This document shows, piece after piece, positions 45,301 to 53,495 of a stretch of 64,000 bases of DNA. The position numbers were made by a program, and so were the translations under genes. The stretch comes from Lyngbya sp. HA4199-MV5. Lineage in GTDB: Bacteria > Cyanobacteriota > Cyanobacteriia > Leptolyngbyales > Leptolyngbyaceae. The first letter of the stretch is position 1. Each line of letters opens with the position of its first letter. The stretch lies in the NCBI GenBank assembly GCA_019359375.1, contig JAHHHL010000023.1, positions 1-64,000 on the forward strand, given 5' to 3'. Under the pieces are notes generated by a model. It did no database searches. It saw only the letters and a list, made by a program, of their open reading frames with translations, and was not told where the DNA came from.

Positions 45301-45964
45301 AAAGCTACAGGCAGCGATCGCCAAGTTTCGAGAGGCACAGTCACTTGACCCAACCCTATCCTTCAGCCCCGAAACAGAGGCGCAACGGCTGAAGGCAAAA
45401 AGCAAAGCGCAACGATTAGTGGAAGAGGGATGGGATCTGGCAAGGCAAGAGGGAAATGTGGCGGCAGCGATCACCAGCTATCGACAGGCAATGCAACTCG
45501 ATCACGATTTAGCAATCAACCCAGAGGAAGAAGCCCGTTACCTCAAGGCGTATGGACTGGCAGAACAGGCGAGCGGATTGATCAGCCAGGGACAGATTAC
45601 AACAGCGGTCATTCGGCTTACGCAGGCAGAGACCCTGAAAACTACTCTCGTTCTTGACACCTACTGGAACTACTTATGTGGTGGTGGCAGTGTGCGGGGG
45701 CGAGCAGCAGAAGTGATGCCTTTCTGTGAAAAAGCGATCGCTAGCTACCCTAGAAATGGCGAGTTTCGTGATAGTCGTGGTTTTGCGAGAGCGATGACAG
45801 GAGATTTTGTAGGTGCCATTGAAGACTTTCAGGCGTTCATCGATTGGACTGATGAGGACGATCGGCGTGCCCAACGACAGCGCTGGATCAACCAACTCCA
45901 GCAGGGCAACAATCCGTTTACACCTCAAGAGTTGCAAAAACTGAAGGAAAAAGAGCTACTTTAA
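42395..45964 (+). CDS. TIR-domain WD40-repeat TPR-like protein, paralogue 3
   Basis: 1189 residues: TIR domain (1-130, E74 in CNQEIDHA), linker, hydrophobic segment (about 205-225, LISIVGFVGAIGLALLAL), 14 WD40 blades (about 300-880), the GCHSLRDYLIAHP motif and a TPR-like/coiled region (about 905-1180) with a repeated KAQRLVEEG(Q/W)DLA unit. Only about six of the first 130 residues differ from paralogue 2, and most are Asp/Glu/Asn exchanges. After residue 140 the two diverge strongly. Blade 11 lacks the usual WD40 dipeptide spacing (PRDWAGWSPRF). Flanked on both sides by direct copies of a 21-bp minisatellite. Confidence 0.9.
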   Translation: MADVFISYSRKDKDFVKTLHTALAKCDRDAWVDWEDIPLTADWWQEIERGIEAADTFVFVVSADSVASRVCNQEIDHAVKHHKRFVPVVRRDDFDRPQAHEALRRHNWLFFRDDDDFDQAFQSLLDAIDLDLEHVHAHTRLLVRAIEWNEKKQDDSFLLRGSDLKAASGWLSLGTDKDPKPTALQTQYILASGKAEIQRQRQTSLISIVGFVGAIGLALLALTQYQQAEQRRLDAEKGQMVALSASSRAYLSSNQDIEALIDALKLGQQLKRVPKVDATTRSQAVTALQQVVYTAKERNRLEGHTDWIRRVSYSSDGQTIATGSDDKTVKLWKPDGTLLKTLKGNHSSVLAVSLSPNGQIVASSDWNDNAVTLRNRDGKLLRKLKGHEEDIDDIQFSPDGRTLAAASSDGIVKLWTVDGTLLKTLKGHDDSVKCVQFSPNGQTIATASNDRTVKLWTVGGTLLRTFTGHRDWVNGVSFSPDGQTIATASDDRTVKLWNLNGTIIKTLRGHTSDVRAVSFSPDGQKIATAGEDKSIKLWKPDGTLLATLKGHSDRVFDVRFSPKGDRLISSSGDGTAKLWQLTNTLLPTLKGHDLGINSISFSPDGQMVVTVGADKTAKLWQLNGNLLKTLTGHLDGINDVSVSPDSQTIATASADKTIKLWQRDGTLLKTLPGHQELVSTVSFRPDSQTLLSLSDDRTAKLWKLDGTLLHTFKGPRDWAGWSPRFSPDGEMLATLKASLVKLWKLDGTLLTTLKGHKADVHTVSFSPDGQTIASGSWDRTAKLWRRDGTLLATLKGHSAAVSSISFSPDSQRVVTTSNDNTVKLWQQDGTLLLTLPGQSDSLWGAKFSPDGNRIAFTGRDKLVTMWDLAAFNSLETLLQQGCHSLRDYLIAHPTVLVDLEVCQTSENLVAAGTTFAKAENVPAAVAFFRKALQQNSGLSLNPDSEAQRLATQGKAQRLVEEGQDLAQDEKLQAAIAKFREAQSLDPTLSFSPETEAQRLKAKSKAQRLVEEGWDLARQEGNVAAAITSYRQAMQLDHDLAINPEEEARYLKAYGLAEQASGLISQGQITTAVIRLTQAETLKTTLVLDTYWNYLCGGGSVRGRAAEVMPFCEKAIASYPRNGEFRDSRGFARAMTGDFVGAIEDFQAFIDWTDEDDRRAQRQRWINQLQQGNNPFTPQELQKLKEKELL

Positions 45965-46017
45965 CGCTGCTTTGTCTCTGGAAGCAGGTATCAGTAAAGG
46001 CAGATGCGATGACATCT

Positions 46018-46345
46018 CCGATCGCGTTCAAACCCCAGTTTCTCTTAGCAAGCATTCAGCGCCGAAGCTCAAAGATTCATTGGCGAGTATCTAAGACTCA
46101 TCGACGAGGCTTGATCATTCATAAACGAAGCTTGATCACTCAGTGACGAGGTTCAAAAACTCAACGATGAAACTCCAACACGCAACGACACGGTTCAAAG
46201 TCTCAATGATGAGGTTCAGGGAGTCAATAACGAGATTCAAAGTCTCAACGACGAGGTTCAGAGAGTCAACGACGAAGCTCGGAACCTCGTGCGTGAATCC
46301 TAGAGCTTCAACGATGAGCCTTAGAGCTTGAGCGATCGCCTTTAA
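46018..46345. repeat. 21-bp minisatellite, copy B (downstream of TIR-WD40 gene 3)
   Basis: Same orientation and same 21-bp period as copy A (GAGGTTCAAAGTCTCAACGAC units). Its ending, CGTGCGTGAATCCTAGAGCT, matches CGTGCGTGAAACCTGGAGCT of copy A. More decayed: several units carry stop codons in the heptad frame. Confidence 0.8.
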
Positions 46346-46616
46346 ACAAAACAACCGCGCTCACTTGGGCTGCATCAATGGCGCGATCGCCTTCACGGCA
46401 TCGGTCTGGATTCGTTATGCTGGTAGAAAATATGGGCAAGCTGTAGTGATAGCATCGGCTGTGGCGGTCATCTTGTTTTAGTCGCTGCAAGGAGGTTGTC
46501 ATAGCAATGTTTGCGGCTGCGCTCAACGCCCAATCGCAGTGAAGTTCCTCGCAGTGAAATGAATTCTGTAGAATTTTTACAGTACGGGCAACTGCTATCC
46601 GCCTTTCCAGGTCAAG
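46346..46616. other. Upstream region of the sensor kinase
   Basis: Contains a direct repeat TCGCAGTGAA (near 46533 and 46549) and a small inverted repeat CTGTAGAATTTTTACAG (near 46566) about 40 bp before the ATG, a plausible regulator site. No coding frame is supported. Confidence 0.35.
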
Positions 46617-49600
46617 ATGTCTGCTAATCAGTTTGCTACATCGGTTATCACACCGACAGAAATCTTAGAGGGTATTGCGGCGATCGCCCTTCAAAGCCAG
46701 CACTCTGTCGCCCTAGCAACGATTTTACAGACAGCACTCGAAACAACCAGAGCCTTGTTGCACAGCGATCGCGTTCTGCTCTATCGCTTTCTCGGTGAGG
46801 GTGATGGGATCGTCGCTGTAGAGTCTGTGAGTGCAGAATGGCTACCGCTACTGGGGCGTGTCATGCGCGATACATGCTTTGATCGTGCCCGCCTGGAGCG
46901 GTTTCGGCAGGGATACTGGGGCGCGATCGAGGATGTAGCGGACAGTAGCGTCTCAGCCTGTTATGCCGCTTTGTTAGACCGCCTACAAGTACAGGCAATG
47001 CTGACCATACCGCTTTTAACACAGGGCGATGTGTGGGGGTTGCTGATTGCCCACCAGTGTCAGAGTACCCGCTCATGGCATCCTTTAGACGTGCAATATC
47101 TTCAGATGGTTGCTGTGCAGCTAGGTATAGCCATGCAACTGCATCAAGCTGATGATGCCAGTAATGATCACAATTCGGTAGACGCATCGTTGCCCAGAAG
47201 TGAACAGTGGCTACAGCAGTTTGGTCTCCAGTCTTCTGGCAATATCATTTATACGCTGGTACAAGCATCCAACGGCGATCTCTGGTTTGAGTTCATCAAT
47301 GCTGCTGTCGAAGGGCTTCACGAAATCCCTTATACCCAGACGCTAGAAAACGCGCAGTGGCTCATCGATTCGATTCATCCAGACGATCGGGCTGGATATG
47401 TCGCGGCTCTGGCTCAGAGTGCGCAAACGCTCAGTGCCTTCTCGCACGAATGGCGGATTGTTATGCCTTCAGGGAAGGTCAAATGGCTTCAGGGGCACGC
47501 TCAACCGCAGCAACGTCCTGATGGGGCGATCGCGTGGTGCGGTGCGATGCAAGACATGAGCGAGCGCAAACGAACCGAAGTGGTTTTGCGAGAAAGTGAA
47601 GCCCACAAGACTGCGCTCATTAGCGCTCTGCCCGATCTGGTCATCCGGGCAAATGCACAGGGCATCTATCTAGAATTCCTTGCCACAAACACCTTTAGAG
47701 TCATTGGGAAAACAGGCGATTTTGTCGGGACCCACGTATACGACAGTTTGCCGCGCGACCTGGCAAAACAGCGCATGGAAGCGATCCACACTGCCCTGGC
47801 AACAAACTCCATTCAATTCTATGAACAAACGATCGCGGTTGATGGCGAAACTCAGACCGAAGAAGTGCGCGTGGTGCCGTATCAAGTAGACGAAGTGTTG
47901 CTGCTTGTCCGCGATATCAGCGATCGCAAACAGGCCGAAATCGCACTCTGGCAGCGTGCCGAACGAGAGCAAGCCTTCAGCCGCGTGGTGAAAGCAATCC
48001 GGCAATCCCTAGATTTGCACACCATTCTGACCGCTGCCGCAACTGAAATTGCCCAACTTCTAAAAGTCGATCAGGCAGCCGTTGTGCAATATTTGCCAGA
48101 GCGTCAATGTTGGCAGCACGTTGCGATTTATAAGCAGGAGCCAGACTTACCCAATCATCTTGGGCTAGAAATCCCTGATCAGGGAAATCCGTTTGGGGCA
48201 CAACTGAAGCGCCGAGAAATTGTCAGGGTGGTTGAGCCTGCTGACATCAGCGATGACATTAATCAGAGCATCGCTCAAAGGCTACCAGGATCGTGGCTCT
48301 TAGTTCCGGTGATTGTTGGTGATGCCGTTTGGGGTAGCTTTAGTTTGCTTTCAAGCCAAAAGATCGCGCATTGGCACGATGAGCAAGTCGAACTCGTGCA
48401 GGCATTAGCCGACCAGCTAGCGATCGCCATTCAGCAAGCCGCGCTGTATCAGCAGGTGCAAACTTTAAACACAAGTTTGGAGTTGCAGGTACAGGAACGC
48501 ACGGCACAGCTACAACAAGCATTAAACTTTGAGGCGCTGCTGAAACGAATTACCGATCACGTCCGCGATAGCCTGGATGAAGCACAGATTCTTCAAACGG
48601 CGGTACAAGAACTGGCGATCGAACTGGGCGTTGATTGCTGTGATGCCGCTCTTTACGATATGGAGCGTCGCAACTCTACCATTTGGTATGAAAATATTCA
48701 GGAGCAAGTATCGATCGGCATTGGTAACGTGATCGCGTTTGCCAGCTACCCCGATCTCTACCATCAATTATTGCAGGGGCAACCAGTTCACTGCTGTGTG
48801 CCGACGCTAGAACCAGATGCTTGCCGCAACATCAAACACACCTCCACCATCTTGGCTTGCCCGTTGATGGATGAGCGTGGTGTTTTGGGCGATATGTGGT
48901 TGTTTAAGCCCCAACACACCTATTTTGATGAGTTGGAAATCCGGTTGGTGCAACAGGTGGCGAATCAATGCGCGATCGCGCTACGGCAATCGCGGTTGTA
49001 TCAAGCAGCTCAAGCTCAAGTGGAGGAACTAGAACGGCTGAATCAACTCAAAGATGACTTTCTTAGCACGGTTTCTCATGAGCTGCGAACGCCCATGTCT
49101 AACATCAAAATGGCAACCCAAATGCTAGAACTGACCCTCAAGCCGCTGGGTGTTTTAGATCATGAAGCTGACCCAATCAACCGCTATTTCAGCATTATCC
49201 GCGAGGAAGGTCAGCGTGAAATTGGGCTGATCAACGATCTCCTCGACCTGACTCGTTTGGATGCAGGCACAGAGCCGATCAATCTTACGTCGATCGCGCT
49301 TCAGCCCTTTCTCGCTCATCTTGCCGAGCCGTTTTTTGATCGCGTTCGCAGGCAGCAACAGTACTTGATTCTTCAACTGCCTGACCAGCTACCCGCGCTC
49401 ACAACCGATCGTACTGACTTAGAGCGCATCGTGACCGAATTGCTGCAAAACGCCTGCAAATATACGCCTGCTGGAGAGGCGATTACCCTATCGGCTCACA
49501 CAACCCCAACGGCGCTCACCATTTGCGTGAGTAATGCGGGTGTTGAAATTCCAGAGATCGAGCGCGATCGCATTTTTGACAAGTTTTACCGCATTCCCAA

Positions 49601-49742
49601 CAATGACCCCTGGAAGTACGGTGGTACTGGACTCGGACTCGCGCTAGTCAAAAAGCTTGCAGAACGCTTAAATGCCAGCATTCGTGTTACCAGCGAGCAT
49701 CAACAAACAACCTTTACCTTAGAGTTCTTGAGGGTTACGTGA
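46617..49742 (+). CDS. Cyanobacteriochrome-type (DXCF) sensor histidine kinase
   Basis: 1041 residues: GAF1 (about 20-178), two PAS domains (about 205-330 and 335-445), GAF2 (about 460-625), GAF3 (about 645-805), HisKA with phospho-acceptor H821 (STVSHELRTPMSNIK), and HATPase (ELLQNACKYTP; YGGTGLGLALVKKL). GAF1 has the bilin-type sequence YRFLGEG, YWGAIEDV and WGLLIAHQC. Cys115 in SACYAALLDRLQ is at the canonical bilin-attachment position, and Cys87 in RDTCF is a DXCF second cysteine exactly 28 residues earlier. It is therefore probably a blue/green-sensing photoreceptor kinase. No receiver domain or response regulator is attached or adjacent. It is cytosolic, without membrane helices. Confidence 0.85.
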   Translation: MSANQFATSVITPTEILEGIAAIALQSQHSVALATILQTALETTRALLHSDRVLLYRFLGEGDGIVAVESVSAEWLPLLGRVMRDTCFDRARLERFRQGYWGAIEDVADSSVSACYAALLDRLQVQAMLTIPLLTQGDVWGLLIAHQCQSTRSWHPLDVQYLQMVAVQLGIAMQLHQADDASNDHNSVDASLPRSEQWLQQFGLQSSGNIIYTLVQASNGDLWFEFINAAVEGLHEIPYTQTLENAQWLIDSIHPDDRAGYVAALAQSAQTLSAFSHEWRIVMPSGKVKWLQGHAQPQQRPDGAIAWCGAMQDMSERKRTEVVLRESEAHKTALISALPDLVIRANAQGIYLEFLATNTFRVIGKTGDFVGTHVYDSLPRDLAKQRMEAIHTALATNSIQFYEQTIAVDGETQTEEVRVVPYQVDEVLLLVRDISDRKQAEIALWQRAEREQAFSRVVKAIRQSLDLHTILTAAATEIAQLLKVDQAAVVQYLPERQCWQHVAIYKQEPDLPNHLGLEIPDQGNPFGAQLKRREIVRVVEPADISDDINQSIAQRLPGSWLLVPVIVGDAVWGSFSLLSSQKIAHWHDEQVELVQALADQLAIAIQQAALYQQVQTLNTSLELQVQERTAQLQQALNFEALLKRITDHVRDSLDEAQILQTAVQELAIELGVDCCDAALYDMERRNSTIWYENIQEQVSIGIGNVIAFASYPDLYHQLLQGQPVHCCVPTLEPDACRNIKHTSTILACPLMDERGVLGDMWLFKPQHTYFDELEIRLVQQVANQCAIALRQSRLYQAAQAQVEELERLNQLKDDFLSTVSHELRTPMSNIKMATQMLELTLKPLGVLDHEADPINRYFSIIREEGQREIGLINDLLDLTRLDAGTEPINLTSIALQPFLAHLAEPFFDRVRRQQQYLILQLPDQLPALTTDRTDLERIVTELLQNACKYTPAGEAITLSAHTTPTALTICVSNAGVEIPEIERDRIFDKFYRIPNNDPWKYGGTGLGLALVKKLAERLNASIRVTSEHQQTTFTLEFLRVT

Positions 49743-49816
49743 GGCAATAGAAGCGCTGGAAGGCTGTAAGATCAGCTACCAAGCTAAAGTTATATCCCCC
49801 TTCCTTCACCACTTCA

Positions 49817-51157
49817 ATGACCGTTTCTCGCACCATTTGTCTGGGTTTTCTGGCTGTGATGGCGATCGGCACCCTTGTGCTGGCGCTGCCGCTTGCGATC
49901 AATGATGGCACCTGGGCTTGGGAGCATCTGCTCATTGCACTATTTACATCCACGTCTGCGGTTTGCGTAACGGGGCATGTTGTGGTCGATACGGGCACAT
50001 ATTTCTCACCGATCGGACAATTTTTTATCCTGGTGCTTGTTCAGGTTGGCGGGCTGGGCTACATGACGGCTACGACCTTTTTGCTGCTGCTGATTGGTCG
50101 GCGGTTTGGGCTGCGCGAAAAAATTGCCGTCCAGCAAGCGCTCGATCGCAGTGAGATGCAGGGCGCGGCTCAGGTGATTCGCTCAATCATTGCGACGACC
50201 CTCCTCTTTGAGATCACAGGCATTTTTCTGCTGCTGTTTTTGTTTACCCCCACTCATGGACTCCAGCAAGCGCTATGGCTAGCCACCTTTCATAGCATCA
50301 GCGCCTGGAACAATGCAGGCTTTAGTTTATTTCCCAACAATTTGGTGAACTATCAAGCATCCCCCTTATTAAATCTGACCATTCCGGGGTTGATTGTCTT
50401 TGGTGGTATTGGCTATGAGGCCATTTTTGAACTCTTCCTCTGGTGCCGCGATCGCCTACTCAGGCGCTCTAGATGCCTTGTTTTCTCCCTCAACTTTAAA
50501 GTCGCCGTGAGTACCACTCTGACGCTACTGGTGCTGGGAACGATCGCTTTTTTCTTGGTGGAAGGACGCAACGCCAACACCCTTAGCTCCATGCCTCTGG
50601 TCACTCAGTTGATGGCAGCCTGGTTTCAGTCTGTCACGGCTAGAACGGCTGGATTCAACACGATCGACCTCAGCAAAATGACCGAAGCTGGCTTGTTCAT
50701 CACGATCGCCTTGATGTTTATTGGAGGCAGTCCCGGTGGCACCGCAGGCGGCATCAAAACAACCACTCTACGCGTCCTAACAAGCTGTACCAGAGGCATT
50801 TTGCAAGGCAAAGAAGAGGCTTCGTTATATGAACGCCAAATTCCTCTGTCACTCATTCTCAAAGCCGTAGGGGTAGCCGTTGGTTCGCTGATCACAGTGC
50901 TCGTTATGACTACCCTCATCGCGCTAAGCGATCCCCAGTTCGACTTTATTCAACTCTTGTTTGAAGTCGTGTCTGCCTTTGCTACGGTTGGCTTATCGAC
51001 TGGCATTACTGCTGGGTTATCCACCTTTGGGAAGCTCGTCTTAATTGCTACGATGTACATTGGTCGAGTTGGGGTTTTACTACTCATGAGCGCGCTTTTA
51101 GGTGATCCCACACCTACTGCCATTCGCTATCCGGAGGAAAACTTACTGGTAGGCTAA
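49817..51157 (+). CDS. ktrB: KtrB-type potassium (Na+-dependent) channel subunit
   Basis: 446 residues with eight membrane spans in M1-P-M2 repeats. Selectivity-filter regions with the conserved glycines are TSTSAVCVTGHVVVDTG, SISAWNNAGFSLFPNN, TARTAGFNTIDLSKM and FATVGLSTGITAGLS. GGSPGGTAGGIKTTTLRV is the family's intramembrane-gate/cytosolic signature. KtrB carries K+ uptake driven or coupled with Na+ and needs KtrA. The ATG follows the sensor kinase by 74 bp in the same direction. Confidence 0.93.
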   Translation: MTVSRTICLGFLAVMAIGTLVLALPLAINDGTWAWEHLLIALFTSTSAVCVTGHVVVDTGTYFSPIGQFFILVLVQVGGLGYMTATTFLLLLIGRRFGLREKIAVQQALDRSEMQGAAQVIRSIIATTLLFEITGIFLLLFLFTPTHGLQQALWLATFHSISAWNNAGFSLFPNNLVNYQASPLLNLTIPGLIVFGGIGYEAIFELFLWCRDRLLRRSRCLVFSLNFKVAVSTTLTLLVLGTIAFFLVEGRNANTLSSMPLVTQLMAAWFQSVTARTAGFNTIDLSKMTEAGLFITIALMFIGGSPGGTAGGIKTTTLRVLTSCTRGILQGKEEASLYERQIPLSLILKAVGVAVGSLITVLVMTTLIALSDPQFDFIQLLFEVVSAFATVGLSTGITAGLSTFGKLVLIATMYIGRVGVLLLMSALLGDPTPTAIRYPEENLLVG

Positions 51158-51487
51158 AACCACCGCTGAAGAGAAGGAAATTGAACGGAATCGTCAGCGA
51201 TCAGGAGTCAGGAGTCAGCTTTTTAGCCTTTCATAGCATACGCCTTTGGCAGGCTTCACCAACGCGAAGGAAACGACATCCTAGCCTTCATCCCTCATCC
51301 CTTCATCCCTCACCCCTTCTGCCTTCTGCCCTCTACCTTCTGCCTTTTTTAGCCCTCATCCCTTCTGCCTTCTGCCTTTTTCAGCCTTCTACCTTCTGCC
51401 CTCTGCCTTCTGCCTTTTTAAGCCTTTAGCCTTCCTCTCTCCTCCGCCCAACCCGCCCCATCCCATTAACTCGCTCGGAGTTCGCCT
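51158..51487. repeat. Short tandem repeat tract inside the ktrB-ktrA spacer
   Basis: About 330 bp made largely of CCTTCTGCCTTCTGCC and CTTCATCCCTCATCCC-type units (51276-51432). Upstream is a GCGTAGC-like fragment (about 51237-51275, ATACGCCTTTGGCAGGCTTC) reminiscent of other cyanobacterial repeats. It separates two genes whose products form one transporter. Confidence 0.75.
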
Positions 51488-52186
51488 GTGAACCTGACCT
51501 TTTTAAGTTTTTTTCGTAGCTTACAGACTCATCCCAATAAACACTACGCCGTGATTGGGCTGGGGCGTTTTGGGCGGGCAGTCTGTATGACCTTGCATCA
51601 GATGGGTTATGAGGTACTGGGTGTCGATACCGATGAAAAGCAGGTAGCGCGAGCACTCGCCGATCAAATTGCAGTGCGAACCGTGCAACTCGATACGACC
51701 GATCCAACGGCACTTAAGGAAGCAGGGCTTTGTGAAATTGACACCGTGATTGTGGCGATCGGCAACTATATCGAAGAAAGCGTCATCACAACGCTCAACC
51801 TGAAAGAAGCGGGTGTGCCCCATGTGGTTGCAAAAGCGTCTTCTCAAATCCACGAAAAGCTGTTGAAAAAAGTGGGAGCGGATCACGTTGTTTTCCCAGA
51901 GCATGAGATGGGCTGCACACTAGCCCGTGCGCTGACAAAACCCAGCATTCTCGAGCGATTTGAGCTTGATCCAGACAACAGTATCGTTGAAGTGTTGGTG
52001 CCAGAAGCCTTTGATGGCAAAACGATCGCGGAACTTCGGTTGCGCTCTCACTATGGTTTGAACCTTCTAGCCGTCAGCCGCGATGGCAAATTTGAGATCA
52101 ATCCCGCTTCTGGCAGCCAGCTACAAAAGGGAGCCGTGATGGTTGTCATTGGGTGTAACAAAAACATCGATCGACTCCCTGTTTAA
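51488..52186 (+). CDS. ktrA: KtrA-type RCK regulatory subunit
   Basis: 232 residues from the GTG at 51488 (CGGAG RBS 6 bp upstream). An RCK_N Rossmann domain YAVIGLGRFGRAVCMTLHQMG with GxGxxG is followed by an acidic ribose-binding end of strand 2 (VLGVDTDE), then an RCK_C domain (about 145-230, IVEVLVPEAFDGKTIAELRL). It binds ATP/ADP or NAD(H) as a ring and gates KtrB. An N-terminal extension of about 17 residues precedes the Rossmann fold. Confidence 0.92.
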   Translation: MNLTFLSFFRSLQTHPNKHYAVIGLGRFGRAVCMTLHQMGYEVLGVDTDEKQVARALADQIAVRTVQLDTTDPTALKEAGLCEIDTVIVAIGNYIEESVITTLNLKEAGVPHVVAKASSQIHEKLLKKVGADHVVFPEHEMGCTLARALTKPSILERFELDPDNSIVEVLVPEAFDGKTIAELRLRSHYGLNLLAVSRDGKFEINPASGSQLQKGAVMVVIGCNKNIDRLPV

Positions 52187-52656
52187 GGAAGAGTTCCAAG
52201 GAGCAATGGCAGTAAGCCTAAGCAGCCAGCCTCAAAGCACAGACTGACCGCTGACTCGTGACGATCGACAACTGATATCGACAACTGATATCGACTTAAC
52301 CAACCAGCGCTACAGATGAATCGTTACGTGGAGAAACGGCGATGCCCTGCCTCTACAGACTGTGTCGCCTTTTAATCTAATTTGGTACGACGACCGACAA
52401 CTAACCTTTAAAGCCATCGTACATTTACAGGCAATTCAAGGGCTACACAGACTTATCGATACGGTATCGTCCGTGAAAATGCCGTGAACTTACTGGCTAC
52501 TGAGTGCGACACCCAAAAATTCTCTGTATAGTGACAAGAGGACTAAGTAGCGTCTAAAGTGAAGGTACTTAATGTGGTTTTGTAGGTCAGTACATTAAGG
52601 TAAGACTTACGCAGATTGAGCCGAAAAGTGCGTAAGTCCTCTAAGGGTCAAGTGCT
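52187..52656. other. 470-bp intergenic region upstream of the first PTPA-CTERM leader
   Basis: Contains GATATCGACAACT direct repeats near 52274, an inverted repeat CTTAATGT/ACATTAAG around 52568-52598 and the palindromic hairpin at 52604-52638. No coding frame is supported. The promoter of the sorting substrate is expected here, but I cannot place it confidently. Confidence 0.4.
52604..52638. repeat. Palindromic hairpin GACTTACGCA/TGCGTAAGTC
   Basis: A perfect 10-bp stem with a 15-nt loop. This type of GACTTACGCA palindrome is a common dispersed element in cyanobacterial genomes. It directly precedes the structured leader of the first PTPA-CTERM gene. Confidence 0.75.
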
Positions 52657-52831
52657 CTCTACCGATGGTGCACTGCCAGGCTACCGAAGCAAAAGGATGG
52701 CTATTCAGCCTGGACAGACAAGGCAGATCACGCTGATTGGCTCTTTCAAAGCAATCTGTTCATTCGTTTGAATCCCAACGTTTACAGTGCTTGTAAACCC
52801 CGGTAGCCTACCAGGTTTAGTTGAAACGATT
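52657..52831 (+). ncRNA. Structured leader A upstream of PTPA-CTERM gene 1
   Basis: Conserved block 1 (CTACCGATGGTGCACTGCC, 52659-52677) and block 2 (CGGTAGCCTACCAGGTTTAG, 52801-52820) occur in the same order in leader B. A 9-bp stem AGGCTACCG (52678-52686) with CGGTAGCCT (52801-52809) closes a region with variable hairpins, including GTTTAC-AGTGCT-TGTAAAC just before block 2. It lies 38 bp upstream of the start codon. Likely a cis-regulatory RNA; the class is unknown. Confidence 0.55.
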
Positions 52832-52868
52832 CCCCACGGAACACAACACACTCAGGTAGGTTTCATCC

Positions 52869-53495
52869 ATGAATTTGAAGTCAATTGGTCTTAACGTTGC
52901 TGCGGCAACTGTAGTAGCTACGGGCGCAGCGATCGCATCCTCACCTGCTCAGGCGCTCTCGTTTAATAAGGGCACCTTTGTTGCTGGGGGGCAAACCAGC
53001 ATCACGAATCTCACTCCTACCTCATTCGATCTAAACTTCCAGAATTTTGGAGTTACCAGCACAACTGGTAGTTTAGCGGGTGGAAATCTAACCGGAACAC
53101 CGACTCTCGCGTCTTTATCGTTCACCAAGGATGCGAGTGGAAACTTCAACACCAGTGGCTTAACAAGCTTTGTAACGGGTCTCAAATACCAAGGGCAGGA
53201 CGCGTTCTTAGACATCAACCCATTCACGTTTACAGCTTCCACAGCTTTTGTGAACAGCGCAACGGAGTATCTCTTATTCTCGCGTACCCCATTTTCGGGA
53301 GTATTCAGAACTGCCAGTCTCGAATCCATTACCAGTATTACGCTCGGTGCCGTTAAACTCGGTACATTTAACAGCTCTACACTAACGGCTGAAATCCCAA
53401 CACCAGCGCTGTTGCCTGGATTGCTTGGTTTGGGCGTGGCGGCTCTGCGGAAGCGCAAAGCTCAAGCAACTGAAGAGGCTTCGGCAGAGGTCTAG
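52869..53495 (+). CDS. PTPA-CTERM exosortase substrate, secreted protein 1
   Basis: 208 residues. An N-terminal signal peptide (about 1-30, GLNVAAATVVATGAAIASSPAQA) is followed by a Thr/Ser/Gly/Phe-rich beta-type mature domain with no catalytic motif. The C-terminal sorting signal has PTPALLPGLLGLGVAALRKRK: PTPA motif, hydrophobic helix and basic cluster, followed by a short acidic tail. This is the cyanobacterial variant of PEP-CTERM signals processed by exosortases. It is probably an extracellular or cell-surface protein. It shares a leader with the next PTPA-CTERM gene, and a cyanoexosortase lies 2.3 kb downstream. Confidence 0.85.
   Translation: MNLKSIGLNVAAATVVATGAAIASSPAQALSFNKGTFVAGGQTSITNLTPTSFDLNFQNFGVTSTTGSLAGGNLTGTPTLASLSFTKDASGNFNTSGLTSFVTGLKYQGQDAFLDINPFTFTASTAFVNSATEYLLFSRTPFSGVFRTASLESITSITLGAVKLGTFNSSTLTAEIPTPALLPGLLGLGVAALRKRKAQATEEASAEV

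Noticed and set aside
35305-45964. Classification of the TIR genes as a Thoeris or STAND/NLR-like system
   Set aside because: No ThsA-type effector, Sir2, SLOG or NTPase domain is present; only TIR, one hydrophobic segment and repeats.
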